A stretch of 57,963 nt of DNA. Origin: SVFI01 sp045588655 (lineage in GTDB: Bacteria > Bacillota > Clostridia > Lachnospirales > Lachnospiraceae). Each line of letters begins with the position of its first letter. Position 1 is the stretch's first letter. The notes under the pieces were generated by a model. It was not told the origin of the DNA, ran no database searches, and worked only from the letters and a program-made list of their open reading frames with translations. The stretch spans positions 1-57,963 of the forward strand of contig JAZNEP010000030.1 of NCBI GenBank assembly GCA_045588655.1, in the 5' to 3' direction. A program made the translations under genes and the position numbers. Below, in pieces: positions 33,210 through 42,303 of this stretch.

Positions 33210-35264
33210 ATGGAAAATCAGAATTACCAGGGATCGGGCAATAACGGCTCAGGGTCTCAGAATGGAAATCATAATAATAACAATCCTGGTGGAGGAAACA
33301 GTAACGGTGGAAACGGACCACAAAAGCAAAGCTTTATGTTGCTATTAGTAGCAGCGCTGATTACACTGCTTGGGGTCAGCTTTTTTATGAACAATCTGAC
33401 CGGTGGATCAAGCAAAGAGATTACGTACAACGAATTTCTGGATATGGTAGAGGATGGAAAGGTAGAAAAAGTGTTGATTACACCGGATGAAATCCAAATC
33501 ACACCGAAGGAAGAGAAAAAGGATGAACCGGCCACCATCAATCCGTTTCTTGCGTACTCGTATGACACACCTTCTGTGACTTACTATACCGGTGTGGTGA
33601 AGGATGATAATCTTGCGTCGTTTTTGAAAGAGCACGGCGTGGATTTTAAACAATCCATTCCGGATGATTCCAGCTGGCTTTTGTCCATCTTTTTGACTTA
33701 TATTCTTCCGCTTGTACTGGTTTGGGTACTTTTAAGCTTCCTGTTTCGTAAAATGGGTGGCGGCGGAGCTATGGGTGTCGGAAAGAGCAATGCAAAAGTA
33801 TATGTGCAAAAAGAAACCGGTGTAACCTTTAAGGATGTAGCCGGACAGGATGAGGCGAAGGAATCTCTGCAAGAAGTGGTTGATTTCCTTCACAATCCGG
33901 GGAAATATACTAAAATCGGCGCAAAGCTTCCGAAAGGTGCGCTACTTGTCGGACCACCGGGAACCGGTAAAACACTTCTCGCAAAAGCGGTGGCAGGAGA
34001 GGCGAATGTTCCATTCTTCTCCTTGGCGGGTTCTGACTTTATTGAGCTTTATGTTGGTGTTGGTGCTTCGAGAGTTAGAGATCTTTTCAAAGAGGCAACG
34101 AAAAATGCACCTTGTATTATTTTTATTGATGAGATTGACGCAATCGGACGTAGCCGTGATTCCAAATACGGTGGTGGGAATGAAGAGCGTGAGCAGACAT
34201 TAAATCAGCTTCTGGCAGAGATGGACGGATTTGATACATCCAAAGGTATCTTGATTCTTGGAGCGACAAACCGTCCGGAGATTTTAGATAAAGCACTCCT
34301 TCGTCCAGGACGTTTTGACCGTCGCGTCATTGTAGATAAACCGGATTTAAAAGGCCGTGAGGATGTGCTGAAGGTGCATTCAAAAGGCGTCAGCATGGAT
34401 GAAACAGTAGATTTGCATGAGATTGCACTGGCAACAAGCGGTGCGGTAGGATCGGATCTTGCGAATATGATTAATGAAGCTGCCATCAATGCAGTAAAGA
34501 AGGGAAGAAAGGCTGTATGTCAAAAAGATTTGTTTGATGCAGTCGAAGTGGTTCTGGTCGGAAAAGAGAAGAAAGACCGCATTATGAGCAAGGAAGAGAG
34601 AAAGATTGTTTCTTACCATGAAGTAGGTCATGCACTCATTAGCGCATTGCAGAAAAATTCTGAGCCGGTACAAAAAATTACAATCGTACCACGTACGATG
34701 GGAGCGCTTGGATATGTTATGCATGTGCCGGAAGAAGAGAAATATTTAAATTCTCAGGCAGAACTTCACGATATGATTGTAGGCTTGCTTGGTGGTCGAG
34801 CTGCAGAAGAGCTTGTGTTTGATACGGTAACAACCGGTGCGTCAAACGATATAGAGCGAGCAACCAATATTGCGCGTTCCATGGTGACACAATATGGTAT
34901 GAGTGAAAAATTCGGCCTCATGGGTCTTGAATCCATCGAGAGTCAGTATCTGGACAGACGTGCTGTGCTGAATTGTTCAGATGTCACAGCAGCTGCAGTC
35001 GATGAAGAGGTTATGAATATTCTCAAAAAGTGCCATGAAGAAGCAAAGACATTACTGAATGATAACCGTCAGCTGATGGATAAAATCGCTGCTCACCTGA
35101 TCGAAAAAGAAACGATTACAGGGAAAGAGTTTATGGAAATATATCGTCAGGAAAAAGGACTTCCTGATCCGGAAGAGAGTAAGACAGACGAAACGGTAGT
35201 AGAAGATGCTGTGTCGCAAGGAGATAGCTCGGAAGGTACTGTAACAGACGAAACCAAGTCGTAG
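33210..35264 (+). CDS. ftsH: ATP-dependent zinc metalloprotease FtsH
   Basis: Membrane AAA+ protease that degrades misfolded membrane and regulatory proteins. Residues 1-40 are an unusual Asn/Gly-rich low-complexity tail. Membrane helices lie at about 42-62 and 155-178 around an extracytoplasmic domain. Walker A GPPGTGKT is at 248-255, Walker B IIFIDEIDAIG and the second region of homology follow, and the zinc motif HEVGH is at 470-474. The C-terminus is acidic. 684 residues, full length. A GAGGAG box precedes the ATG. uvrC starts 24 bases later. Confidence 0.96.
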   Translation: MENQNYQGSGNNGSGSQNGNHNNNNPGGGNSNGGNGPQKQSFMLLLVAALITLLGVSFFMNNLTGGSSKEITYNEFLDMVEDGKVEKVLITPDEIQITPKEEKKDEPATINPFLAYSYDTPSVTYYTGVVKDDNLASFLKEHGVDFKQSIPDDSSWLLSIFLTYILPLVLVWVLLSFLFRKMGGGGAMGVGKSNAKVYVQKETGVTFKDVAGQDEAKESLQEVVDFLHNPGKYTKIGAKLPKGALLVGPPGTGKTLLAKAVAGEANVPFFSLAGSDFIELYVGVGASRVRDLFKEATKNAPCIIFIDEIDAIGRSRDSKYGGGNEEREQTLNQLLAEMDGFDTSKGILILGATNRPEILDKALLRPGRFDRRVIVDKPDLKGREDVLKVHSKGVSMDETVDLHEIALATSGAVGSDLANMINEAAINAVKKGRKAVCQKDLFDAVEVVLVGKEKKDRIMSKEERKIVSYHEVGHALISALQKNSEPVQKITIVPRTMGALGYVMHVPEEEKYLNSQAELHDMIVGLLGGRAAEELVFDTVTTGASNDIERATNIARSMVTQYGMSEKFGLMGLESIESQYLDRRAVLNCSDVTAAAVDEEVMNILKKCHEEAKTLLNDNRQLMDKIAAHLIEKETITGKEFMEIYRQEKGLPDPEESKTDETVVEDAVSQGDSSEGTVTDETKS

Positions 35265-35288
35265 AAAAAGTCTTTATGAGGATACCTT

Positions 35289-37169
35289 ATGTTCGACATG
35301 AAAGAAGAGCTTTCCAAGTTGCCTCATTCTCCGGGGGTTTATCTGATGCACGATGCAAAGGATAGCATTATTTATGTTGGTAAGGCGATTGATTTGAATC
35401 GCCGCGTGCATTCCTATTTTCAGGAAAGCACCAAAAAGTCCCCGAAGATACTCAAAATGGTCAGTTTGATTGACCATTTTGAGTATATAGTGACAGATTC
35501 TGAACTGGAAGCATTGGTTCTGGAAAATAATCTTATTAAAGAATATCGACCTAAGTATAATACGATGCTTAAGGACGATAAAACATATCCCTATATTAAA
35601 GTGACGCTCGGGGAAGATTACCCGAGAGTCCTTTTTTCGCGTCTGATGAAAAAAGACAAGTCCAGATATTTTGGCCCGTTTACAAGTGCAGGAGCAGTCA
35701 AAGATACGATTGATCTCATTTGTAAATTGTATAAAATCCGCACGTGTAACCGACAAATCAAAGAAGGGCAACCCGATTGCACGCAGCGCGCCTGTTTAAA
35801 TTACCATATGAAACAGTGTGTGGCTCCATGTACCCATCCAATATCAAAAGAGGAATATGCAGAAAATGTAAAAAAGGCACTCGACTTTTTGAATGGAAAT
35901 TACACTTCTGTGCTTAAGGAATTGGAAGAAAAAATGCAGGAAGCTTCTGAACATCTGGAATTTGAAGAGGCTATAAGATACCGGGATCTTCGCAACAGTG
36001 TACTCTCAGTAGCGCAGAAGCAGAAGATTACGGATAGTGACGGTGAAGACAAAGATGTGGTTGCGCTTGCAAAAGATGAAAATGATGCAGTGGTGCAGGT
36101 ATTCTTTGTCAGAAACGGTAAACTAATTGGAAGAGAACATTTTTATATGACAAATGTGTCAGATAATACAGAAGCAGAAGTGCTGGAGAGTTTTTTAAAG
36201 CAGTTTTATGCAGGAACTCCGTATCTGCCAAGGACAATTATGCTATCCTGCGAGGTAGAAGAAGCGGAACTTTTGCAGGAATGGCTCTCGGTGCGCAAAG
36301 GGACAAAGGTAAGGATTGTCGTACCAAAGATTGGAAGTAAAGAAAAACTGGTGGAGCTGGCGGGCAGAAATGCAGCGCTTATTCTCGGACAGGATAAAGA
36401 GCGAATCCGAAGAGAGCAGGAGAGAACCACAGGAGCTATGGCACAGATTGCGGAGCTGGTTGGACTCGGAGAAATACATCGGGTGGAAGCATATGATATA
36501 TCGAATATCAGCGGGTTTGAAACCGTTGGTTCCATGATAGTATTTGAAGAGGGGAAAGCACGTCGAAGTGATTATAGAAAATTTAAAATCAGGACTGTAG
36601 CCGGAAGTGATGATTATGCAAGTATGAGAGAAGTACTGACAAGACGGTTTGAACATGGTTTGAACGAAATGCAGGAAAATAGGGAAAAGGGAAAAGAGGA
36701 TATGTTTGGCAGCTTTACCCGCTTTCCGGATCTTCTGCTGATGGATGGTGGAAAAGGCCAAGTAAACATTGCAAAAGAAGTGCTGGATAAGCTTGGGATT
36801 TCAATTCCAATCTGTGGAATGGTTAAAGATGATCATCACAGGACAAGAGGTCTCTACTATGAAAACAGGGAACTACCTATAGATACGCATTCTGAAGGAT
36901 TCAAACTGATTACAAGGATTCAGGATGAGGCGCACCGTTTTGCGATTGAATACCATAGATCATTGCGTAGAAAGACCAATGTAAAATCGATATTGGATGA
37001 GATAAAAGGTGTCGGACCGACCAGAAGAAAAGCGTTAATGCGTCATTTTGATTCCATTGCGCATGTGAAGGATGCAACGGTGGAAGAATTGATGCAGATT
37101 CCTGAAATAAACGAAAGCTGCGCCAGAGAGATTTATTCTTTTTTTCACGAAAATCTCAATGAGAAATGA
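35289..37169 (+). CDS. uvrC: Excinuclease ABC subunit C
   Basis: Nuclease that makes both cuts in nucleotide-excision repair. The N-terminal GIY-YIG domain contains PGVYLM and IIYVGKAIDLNRRVHSYF; a Cys-rich segment (CTQRACLNYHMKQCVAPCTH) follows; the UVR motif lies around residues 200-235; the RNase H-like domain and two helix-hairpin-helix motifs (IKGVGPTRRKALMRHF) end the protein. 626 residues, complete. It opens the cluster that runs to the crh-like gene, though hprK has its own promoter. Confidence 0.95.
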   Translation: MFDMKEELSKLPHSPGVYLMHDAKDSIIYVGKAIDLNRRVHSYFQESTKKSPKILKMVSLIDHFEYIVTDSELEALVLENNLIKEYRPKYNTMLKDDKTYPYIKVTLGEDYPRVLFSRLMKKDKSRYFGPFTSAGAVKDTIDLICKLYKIRTCNRQIKEGQPDCTQRACLNYHMKQCVAPCTHPISKEEYAENVKKALDFLNGNYTSVLKELEEKMQEASEHLEFEEAIRYRDLRNSVLSVAQKQKITDSDGEDKDVVALAKDENDAVVQVFFVRNGKLIGREHFYMTNVSDNTEAEVLESFLKQFYAGTPYLPRTIMLSCEVEEAELLQEWLSVRKGTKVRIVVPKIGSKEKLVELAGRNAALILGQDKERIRREQERTTGAMAQIAELVGLGEIHRVEAYDISNISGFETVGSMIVFEEGKARRSDYRKFKIRTVAGSDDYASMREVLTRRFEHGLNEMQENREKGKEDMFGSFTRFPDLLLMDGGKGQVNIAKEVLDKLGISIPICGMVKDDHHRTRGLYYENRELPIDTHSEGFKLITRIQDEAHRFAIEYHRSLRRKTNVKSILDEIKGVGPTRRKALMRHFDSIAHVKDATVEELMQIPEINESCAREIYSFFHENLNEK

Positions 37170-37193
37170 ACCTTCGGAAATCGGGCTTTGCGA

Positions 37194-37222
37194 TTGCGGC
37201 AAATCTTTAAGTATGGTAAAAT
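37194..37222 (+). promoter_or_regulatory. hprK promoter
   Basis: TTGCGG (37194-37199) and TAAAAT (37217-37222) with a 17-base spacer, about 45 bases before the hprK start. Confidence 0.55.
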
Positions 37223-37266
37223 AGTTGAGACAGATAGGTATTTTCTTTGAGAAGGAGAGAGGGATT

Positions 37267-38202
37267 ATGGCAAGTGTAAGTCTGAATAAAATTATTGAAA
37301 AATTCAAATTGGAAAATTTGACTCCGGAGCTCGAGACGAAAGGAATCAAGATTACGCAGCCGGATATTAACAGACCGGCGCTTCAGCTCGCAGGATATTT
37401 TGAGCATTACGAAGCAACCCGTCTGCAGATTATCGGCTTTGTAGAATATACGTACATGAAAAGTCTCGAGGAAGAAAGAAAAGAAGAAATCTATGAACAG
37501 CTTCTTTCAAAACCGATTCCGGCCATTGTTTTTTGCCGGGAGCTGCATCCGGACGATCTGTTTCTCAAAAAAGCGATAGAACATAAAATTCCGCTTCTTA
37601 TGACGAAAAAAGCAACTTCAGCATATACGGCTGAGGTTATTCGTTGGTTAAATGTGAAGTTGGCTCCGTGTATCTCTGTGCACGGTGTATTGGTTGATGT
37701 ATATGGTGAAGGTGTTTTGATTACCGGTGAGAGTGGTATTGGTAAATCAGAGGCGGCGTTGGAGCTGATTAAGCGTGGTCATCGTCTTGTGACAGATGAT
37801 GTTGTCGAGATTCGTAAAGTTAGTGATGATACCCTCATTGGTTCTGCACCGGATGTAACCAAGCATTTTATTGAGCTTAGAGGTATTGGTATTGTCGATG
37901 TAAAAACCCTGTTTGGTGTATCGAGTGTAAAAGAGACGAGTCAGATTGACCTTGTAATTCATCTGGAGGACTGGAGTAAAGACAGAGAATATGACAGACT
38001 TGGTCTGGAAGAGGAATACAAAGACTATCTCGGAAACAAGATTGCTTCTCATACGATTCCGATTCGTCCGGGTCGAAATTTAGCATTGATTTGTGAGTCT
38101 GCTGCGGTAAATCACCGTCAGAAGAAGATGGGATACAATGCGGCACAGGAGCTTTACAAGAGAGTACAGGAATCTCTCACGAGACGAAAAGAGGATGACT
38201 AA
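37267..38202 (+). CDS. hprK: HPr kinase/phosphorylase
   Basis: Bifunctional enzyme that phosphorylates and dephosphorylates Ser46 of HPr and Crh according to ATP, fructose 1,6-bisphosphate and phosphate, driving catabolite repression through CcpA. Walker A GESGIGKS is at about 154-161; the HprK signature IRPGRNLALICESAAVNHR lies near the C-terminus. 311 residues, normal length. The ATG at 37267 has AAGGAG 9 bases upstream. A possible substrate, the HPr-like protein at 42 kb, is in the same cluster. Confidence 0.95.
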   Translation: MASVSLNKIIEKFKLENLTPELETKGIKITQPDINRPALQLAGYFEHYEATRLQIIGFVEYTYMKSLEEERKEEIYEQLLSKPIPAIVFCRELHPDDLFLKKAIEHKIPLLMTKKATSAYTAEVIRWLNVKLAPCISVHGVLVDVYGEGVLITGESGIGKSEAALELIKRGHRLVTDDVVEIRKVSDDTLIGSAPDVTKHFIELRGIGIVDVKTLFGVSSVKETSQIDLVIHLEDWSKDREYDRLGLEEEYKDYLGNKIASHTIPIRPGRNLALICESAAVNHRQKKMGYNAAQELYKRVQESLTRRKEDD

Positions 38203-38221
38203 GATAAAGGAGAATCCGAAA

Positions 38222-39157
38222 ATGAAAAAATATTGTTTTGGCGTAGATGTAGGTGGTACTACGATAAAAATGGGATTGTTTGACGTGGAAGGAAACGTGC
38301 TCGATAAGTGGGAAATTGTAACGCGCACGGAAAACGATGGGGAATATGTACTGCCGGATATAGCAAAAGCAGTAAATGATAAAATGAAAGAGAAATCCAT
38401 CATTGCAGATGAGATTGCGGGAGTCGGTGTCGGAGTACCCGGACCGGTGGATGCAGACGGTGTTGTACATCGTTGTGTCAATCTCGGATGGGATGTGTTT
38501 AATGTGAATGAAAAGCTGGAAGGTCTTTTGGGATTTCCTGTGATGTCAGGAAATGATGCTAATGTAGCAGCGCTCGGCGAGATGTGGAAGGGCGGCGGAC
38601 AAGGACATAAGGATCTTGTAGTGGTTACACTTGGAACCGGGGTCGGCGGTGGAATTATTATCAACGGAAAGATACTCACCGGTGCAAACGGTGCAGGCGG
38701 TGAAATTGGGCATATTCATGTGCAGGATGACGAGCCGGATACCTGCGGTTGTGGAAATAAAGGATGTTTGGAGCAATATGCTTCTGCAACAGGAATTGTC
38801 AGAATCGCCAGACGTATGCTGGAGCAGTCTTCAGAAGCGACAGTTTTAAACGCAGATACGCTGACCGCAAAAGCTGTGTGGGATGCGGTAAAAGAAGGAG
38901 ATGCAGTAGCAATCAAAGTGGCTGAGCAATTCGGAAAGTATCTGGGAGAAGGGCTTGCACAGATTGCCTGTGTGGTAAATCCGGAAGTGATTGTTATCGG
39001 TGGTGGAGTTTCAAAAGCCGGAGAAGTTCTTCTTTCTTATGTTGAGAAAAATTACAGACCGGTAGTATTCAGAGGTAGCAGAGATGTTAAATTTACGCTT
39101 GCTACTCTGGGGAATGATGCAGGGATTTTTGGTGCAGCCAGGTTGGTACTTGGTTGA
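38222..39157 (+). CDS. glcK: ROK family glucokinase
   Basis: Phosphorylates glucose with ATP in the cytoplasm. Motifs: FGVDVGGTTIKMGLFD (phosphate-binding), LGTGVGGGIIING, and the ROK zinc motif CGCGNKGCLEQYAS, with the catalytic Asp in SGNDANVAALGE. 311 residues. The ATG at 38222 has AAGGAG 9 bases before it. It lies 19 bases after hprK, so the two are probably co-transcribed; a terminator follows. Confidence 0.93.
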   Translation: MKKYCFGVDVGGTTIKMGLFDVEGNVLDKWEIVTRTENDGEYVLPDIAKAVNDKMKEKSIIADEIAGVGVGVPGPVDADGVVHRCVNLGWDVFNVNEKLEGLLGFPVMSGNDANVAALGEMWKGGGQGHKDLVVVTLGTGVGGGIIINGKILTGANGAGGEIGHIHVQDDEPDTCGCGNKGCLEQYASATGIVRIARRMLEQSSEATVLNADTLTAKAVWDAVKEGDAVAIKVAEQFGKYLGEGLAQIACVVNPEVIVIGGGVSKAGEVLLSYVEKNYRPVVFRGSRDVKFTLATLGNDAGIFGAARLVLG

Positions 39158-39189
39158 TGAATTGTTGCATATAATGTAAAAATAGTATA

Positions 39190-39224
39190 GTAAGGAAGGA
39201 CAAAGAGAGTCCTTCCTTACTTTT
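39190..39224 (+). terminator. Terminator between glcK and murB
   Basis: A perfect 12-base-pair stem GTAAGGAAGGAC/GTCCTTCCTTAC (39190-39201, 39209-39220) with a 7-base loop, followed by TTTT. Confidence 0.8.
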
Positions 39225-39249
39225 GGATAATAAAAAGTGGGTGACCAGA

Positions 39250-40161
39250 TTGAATCAGGCAGTTCAAAAATTTTTAATCGAAAATGTAGCATCGGAGCAT
39301 CTTTTTTTTGAGGAACCGATGAAAAATCATACGACATTCCGCGTTGGTGGTCCGGCGCAGGCGTACGTCCGAGTGAGTGATAAACAACAGTTGAAAAAAC
39401 TGATTGCATTCTTTTCTAAAGTTTCTCAGGACTATTTTGTGCTGGGAAAGGGTAGCAATCTATTGGTAAGCGATTTGGGCTATAAGGGAGTTGTGCTCGA
39501 TATGAGCCACCTTTTAACAGAGGTCCGTGTGGAAGAAAACAGAATAGTTGCGCAAGCAGGAGCATCTCTTCCGTATGTTGCTATGCTGGCGGCAAAACAT
39601 GGTCTGTCGGGACTTGAATTTGCAGCCGGAATACCGGGAAGCATTGGTGGTGCAGTAGTCATGAATGCAGGGGCGTATGATGGTGAGATGAAACAGGTGG
39701 TCCAGTCCGTGACAGTCTTGAATCAGGATGGAGAAGAGATGGAGCTGGATAAAGATACCATGGAGTTTTCTTATCGCAGTAGCGTAATCAGGAATCGGCC
39801 GTTTACGGTCATGGAGGTTGTGTTTGAACTTTCTCCGGGGGACAAGGATGAGATTGCGCAAAAAGGAATGGAATTTAATTTGCGACGAAAAGAAAAACAG
39901 CCGTTGGAATATCCGAGTGCAGGTAGTACATTTAAGCGCCCGGAGGGATATTTTGCAGGCAAGTTGATTATGGATGCAGGACTGAGAGGTTTTCGAATCG
40001 GAGGGGCACAGGTTTCCGAAAAGCATTGTGGTTTTGTGATTAACATTGGAAATGCGACGGCTGCAGATATCGATGATCTTATGAATGAAGTGATAGAAAA
40101 AGTAAAAGAGCAGTTCGGAGTGACACTGGAACCGGAGGTAGTTAGGCTGGGAGAATTTTAG
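39250..40161 (+). CDS. murB: UDP-N-acetylmuramate dehydrogenase
   Basis: FAD enzyme of peptidoglycan precursor synthesis that reduces UDP-GlcNAc-enolpyruvate to UDP-MurNAc. Motifs: TTFRVGGPAQAY, GIPGSIGGAVVMNAGAY, the catalytic Ser in FSYRSS, GSTFKRPEGYFAGKLI and the C-terminal LEPEVVRLG; the short form typical of Firmicutes. The frame is open from 39223, but a TTG there would overlap the terminator tail. I prefer the TTG at 39250 with GGGTGA five bases upstream; a GTG at 39241 is also possible. Confidence 0.93.
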   Translation: MNQAVQKFLIENVASEHLFFEEPMKNHTTFRVGGPAQAYVRVSDKQQLKKLIAFFSKVSQDYFVLGKGSNLLVSDLGYKGVVLDMSHLLTEVRVEENRIVAQAGASLPYVAMLAAKHGLSGLEFAAGIPGSIGGAVVMNAGAYDGEMKQVVQSVTVLNQDGEEMELDKDTMEFSYRSSVIRNRPFTVMEVVFELSPGDKDEIAQKGMEFNLRRKEKQPLEYPSAGSTFKRPEGYFAGKLIMDAGLRGFRIGGAQVSEKHCGFVINIGNATAADIDDLMNEVIEKVKEQFGVTLEPEVVRLGEF

Positions 40162-40192
40162 TTGACACAAAAGAACATTTAGGAGGCATCAG

Positions 40193-41056
40193 ATGCGTTT
40201 TGTGGTAGTAACAGGTATGAGCGGTGGTGGCAAGCAGACAACGATGAAAATGCTGGAGGATATCGGATTTTATTGTGTGGATAATCTGCCGGTTCCTTTG
40301 GTTCCGGTGTTTGCCGAACTTCTGAATCAGCCGGGGAGTGAGATTGAAAAAGTAGCTGTTGGTCTGGATATTCGTTCTGATCAGGCGTTTGGTGATATAA
40401 AAAAAGCGCTGGGAGATCTAGAGAAAATGGGAGTAACATATGAGGTTATTTTCATGGATGCCAGTGACAGTGTCTTGTTAAAGAGATATAAAGAAAGTCG
40501 CCGAATTCATCCCATTGATGGTCACGGTGCAATTGAGGATAGTATACAAAAAGAACGAGAACTTCTGAAAGGGATTCATGGAAAGGCGGACTATGTATTT
40601 GATACATCGTCACTTCTGACAAGGGAGCTGAAGGAAGGGCTTGAGCGTATATTTGTGAAAAATGAGGCATACAATAGTCTCATGGTTACAATTTTATCCT
40701 TTGGATTTAAGAATGGAATTCCACTGGATGCAGATCTTGTGTTTGATGTTCGTTTTCTGCCAAATCCGTTCTATATTGATGAGATGAAACTCAAAACAGG
40801 AAATGACAAAGAAGTGTATGACTATGTGATGTCATTTGAAGAATCAGAGCAATTTTTGGAAAAGCTCGAGGATATGCTTGCCTTTTTGATTCCGAATTAT
40901 GTAAAAGAAGGAAAATACAGACTTGTAGTGGGTATCGGATGTACAGGTGGAAAGCATCGAAGTGTAACCCTTGCAAATGCTCTGTATGATAGAATGAAAA
41001 ATAAAGGTAATTATGGTCTTACATTGATTCATAAAGATATTAACAGAGTAAAATAA
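40193..41056 (+). CDS. rapZ: RNase adapter RapZ / nucleotide-binding protein YvcJ
   Basis: A 287-residue P-loop protein. In E. coli RapZ senses glucosamine 6-phosphate and guides RNase E to GlmZ; in Bacillus YvcJ affects competence. The C-terminal domain shows GIGCTGGKHRSV and DVRFLPNPFY, fully typical. The Walker A reads GMSGGGKQ followed by TT, with Gln where Ser or Thr normally contacts magnesium, so nucleotide binding may differ. A AGGAGG box precedes the ATG. whiA follows after 13 bases, the conserved order. Confidence 0.93.
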   Translation: MRFVVVTGMSGGGKQTTMKMLEDIGFYCVDNLPVPLVPVFAELLNQPGSEIEKVAVGLDIRSDQAFGDIKKALGDLEKMGVTYEVIFMDASDSVLLKRYKESRRIHPIDGHGAIEDSIQKERELLKGIHGKADYVFDTSSLLTRELKEGLERIFVKNEAYNSLMVTILSFGFKNGIPLDADLVFDVRFLPNPFYIDEMKLKTGNDKEVYDYVMSFEESEQFLEKLEDMLAFLIPNYVKEGKYRLVVGIGCTGGKHRSVTLANALYDRMKNKGNYGLTLIHKDINRVK

Positions 41057-41069
41057 AAGGAGTATCTAT

Positions 41070-42005
41070 ATGTCTTTTTCAGCAGATATAAAAGAAGAAC
41101 TTCTTTCTGTCATAGGTACTTCGCGTCACTGCCAGCTTGCTGAGCTTGCGGCGTACTATAGATTTTTTGGCTCTATACAGGAAAAACAAGATACAGTACG
41201 TGTGTTGTGTTTACAGACGGAAAACAAAATTGTGGCAAGAAAATGCTTTACATTACTCAAGAAAACATTTAAGATATATTCTGATGTGACAACACGACAG
41301 AATAAAATTCCGTCCGGGAGCATGACCTATATGATTCGATTGGACCGGGAAGAGCACATAGAAAAGATACGGGATGCTTTAAAGATGTCGGAACAGACAG
41401 AAAATAAAAGTATTAGTCCGCTTCTTGTAAAAAGCAGTTGTTGTAAGCGGTCCTTTTTGCGCGGCGCATATTTGGCGGCCGGATCCATGAGTGATCCATA
41501 TAAGGGATATCATCTGGAGCTGGTATGCCAATCACAGGAAATGGCTGAGTTACTTGTGAAGCTGTTGCGTGATTTTGGGCTGGAAGCGAAAGTGGTCCTG
41601 CGTAAAAAGAGTTATGTTGTGTACATGAAAGAAGGCGAGAATATCGCGGATTTTCTTAATATTATCGAAGCGCACAAAGCGCTGATGGAGTTTGAAAATA
41701 CGCGTATTTATAAAGGCGTGCGTAATATGGTAAACCGAAAGGTAAACTGTGAAGCCGCCAACATTACTAAGACAGTAAATGCAGCAACCAGACAGGTGGA
41801 GGATATTGAATATATCCGTTCGGTTTATGGGCTAGAAAGACTACCGGATGCATTGAGGGAGATGGCGTATGTGCGTCTTGAAAATCCGGAGGCTGCACTG
41901 GGTGAATTGGGGAAACTTCTTGATCCGCCGGTTGGTAAATCGGGAGTCAACCATAGACTAAGAAAGCTTGGTGAATTTGCGAAAAGTCTGCGAGGAGAGT
42001 ATTAG
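41070..42005 (+). CDS. whiA: DNA-binding protein WhiA
   Basis: A 311-residue regulator found across Gram-positive bacteria, linked to sporulation in Streptomyces and to division and chromosome segregation in Bacillus. The N-terminal half resembles LAGLIDADG homing endonucleases (KSSCCKRSFLRGAYLAAGS) and the C-terminal half is a helix-turn-helix domain (LPDALREMAYVRLENPEAAL, GVNHRLRKL). The start MSFSADIKEEL is standard, with AAAGGAG upstream. It is followed 11 bases later by the HPr-like gene. Confidence 0.95.
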   Translation: MSFSADIKEELLSVIGTSRHCQLAELAAYYRFFGSIQEKQDTVRVLCLQTENKIVARKCFTLLKKTFKIYSDVTTRQNKIPSGSMTYMIRLDREEHIEKIRDALKMSEQTENKSISPLLVKSSCCKRSFLRGAYLAAGSMSDPYKGYHLELVCQSQEMAELLVKLLRDFGLEAKVVLRKKSYVVYMKEGENIADFLNIIEAHKALMEFENTRIYKGVRNMVNRKVNCEAANITKTVNAATRQVEDIEYIRSVYGLERLPDALREMAYVRLENPEAALGELGKLLDPPVGKSGVNHRLRKLGEFAKSLRGEY

Positions 42006-42016
42006 GAGGAAATGAA

Positions 42017-42274
42017 ATGATCGAAAAGACAATGAAAATCCAGCTGGAGAACGGCCTTGAGGCCAGACCGGTGGCTGTACTTGTGCAGAAAGCAAGTATG
42101 CATGACAGCACGATTTATATTCATGCAGAAGGTAAGAGAGTCAATGCGAAAAGTATTATGGGTATGATGAGTTTAGGACTCAACATAGGTGAAGAAGTGA
42201 CAGTCGTTGCGGAAGGTGATGATGAGAAAAACGCAATCGACAGTATCGAAAAATACTTAAGTGGACAAGAATAA
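42017..42274 (+). CDS. crh: HPr-like protein with Glu15 (Crh-like)
   Basis: An 85-residue HPr-fold protein. HPr carries a phosphoryl group on His15 in GIHARP; here the motif is NGLEARP with Glu15, so transfer from enzyme I to sugar permeases should be impossible. The regulatory Ser46 is kept in AKSIMGMMSLG, the target of HprK. Bacillus Crh has Gln15 and likewise follows rapZ-yvcK-whiA, so context and sequence both favour a Crh-like role in CcpA-linked catabolite repression. The Crh name is inferred by analogy. An AGGAGG box precedes the ATG. A terminator follows. Confidence 0.85.
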   Translation: MIEKTMKIQLENGLEARPVAVLVQKASMHDSTIYIHAEGKRVNAKSIMGMMSLGLNIGEEVTVVAEGDDEKNAIDSIEKYLSGQE

Positions 42275-42303
42275 TATAAGAAGACTTTGAGCAAATGTAA
42301 ACG

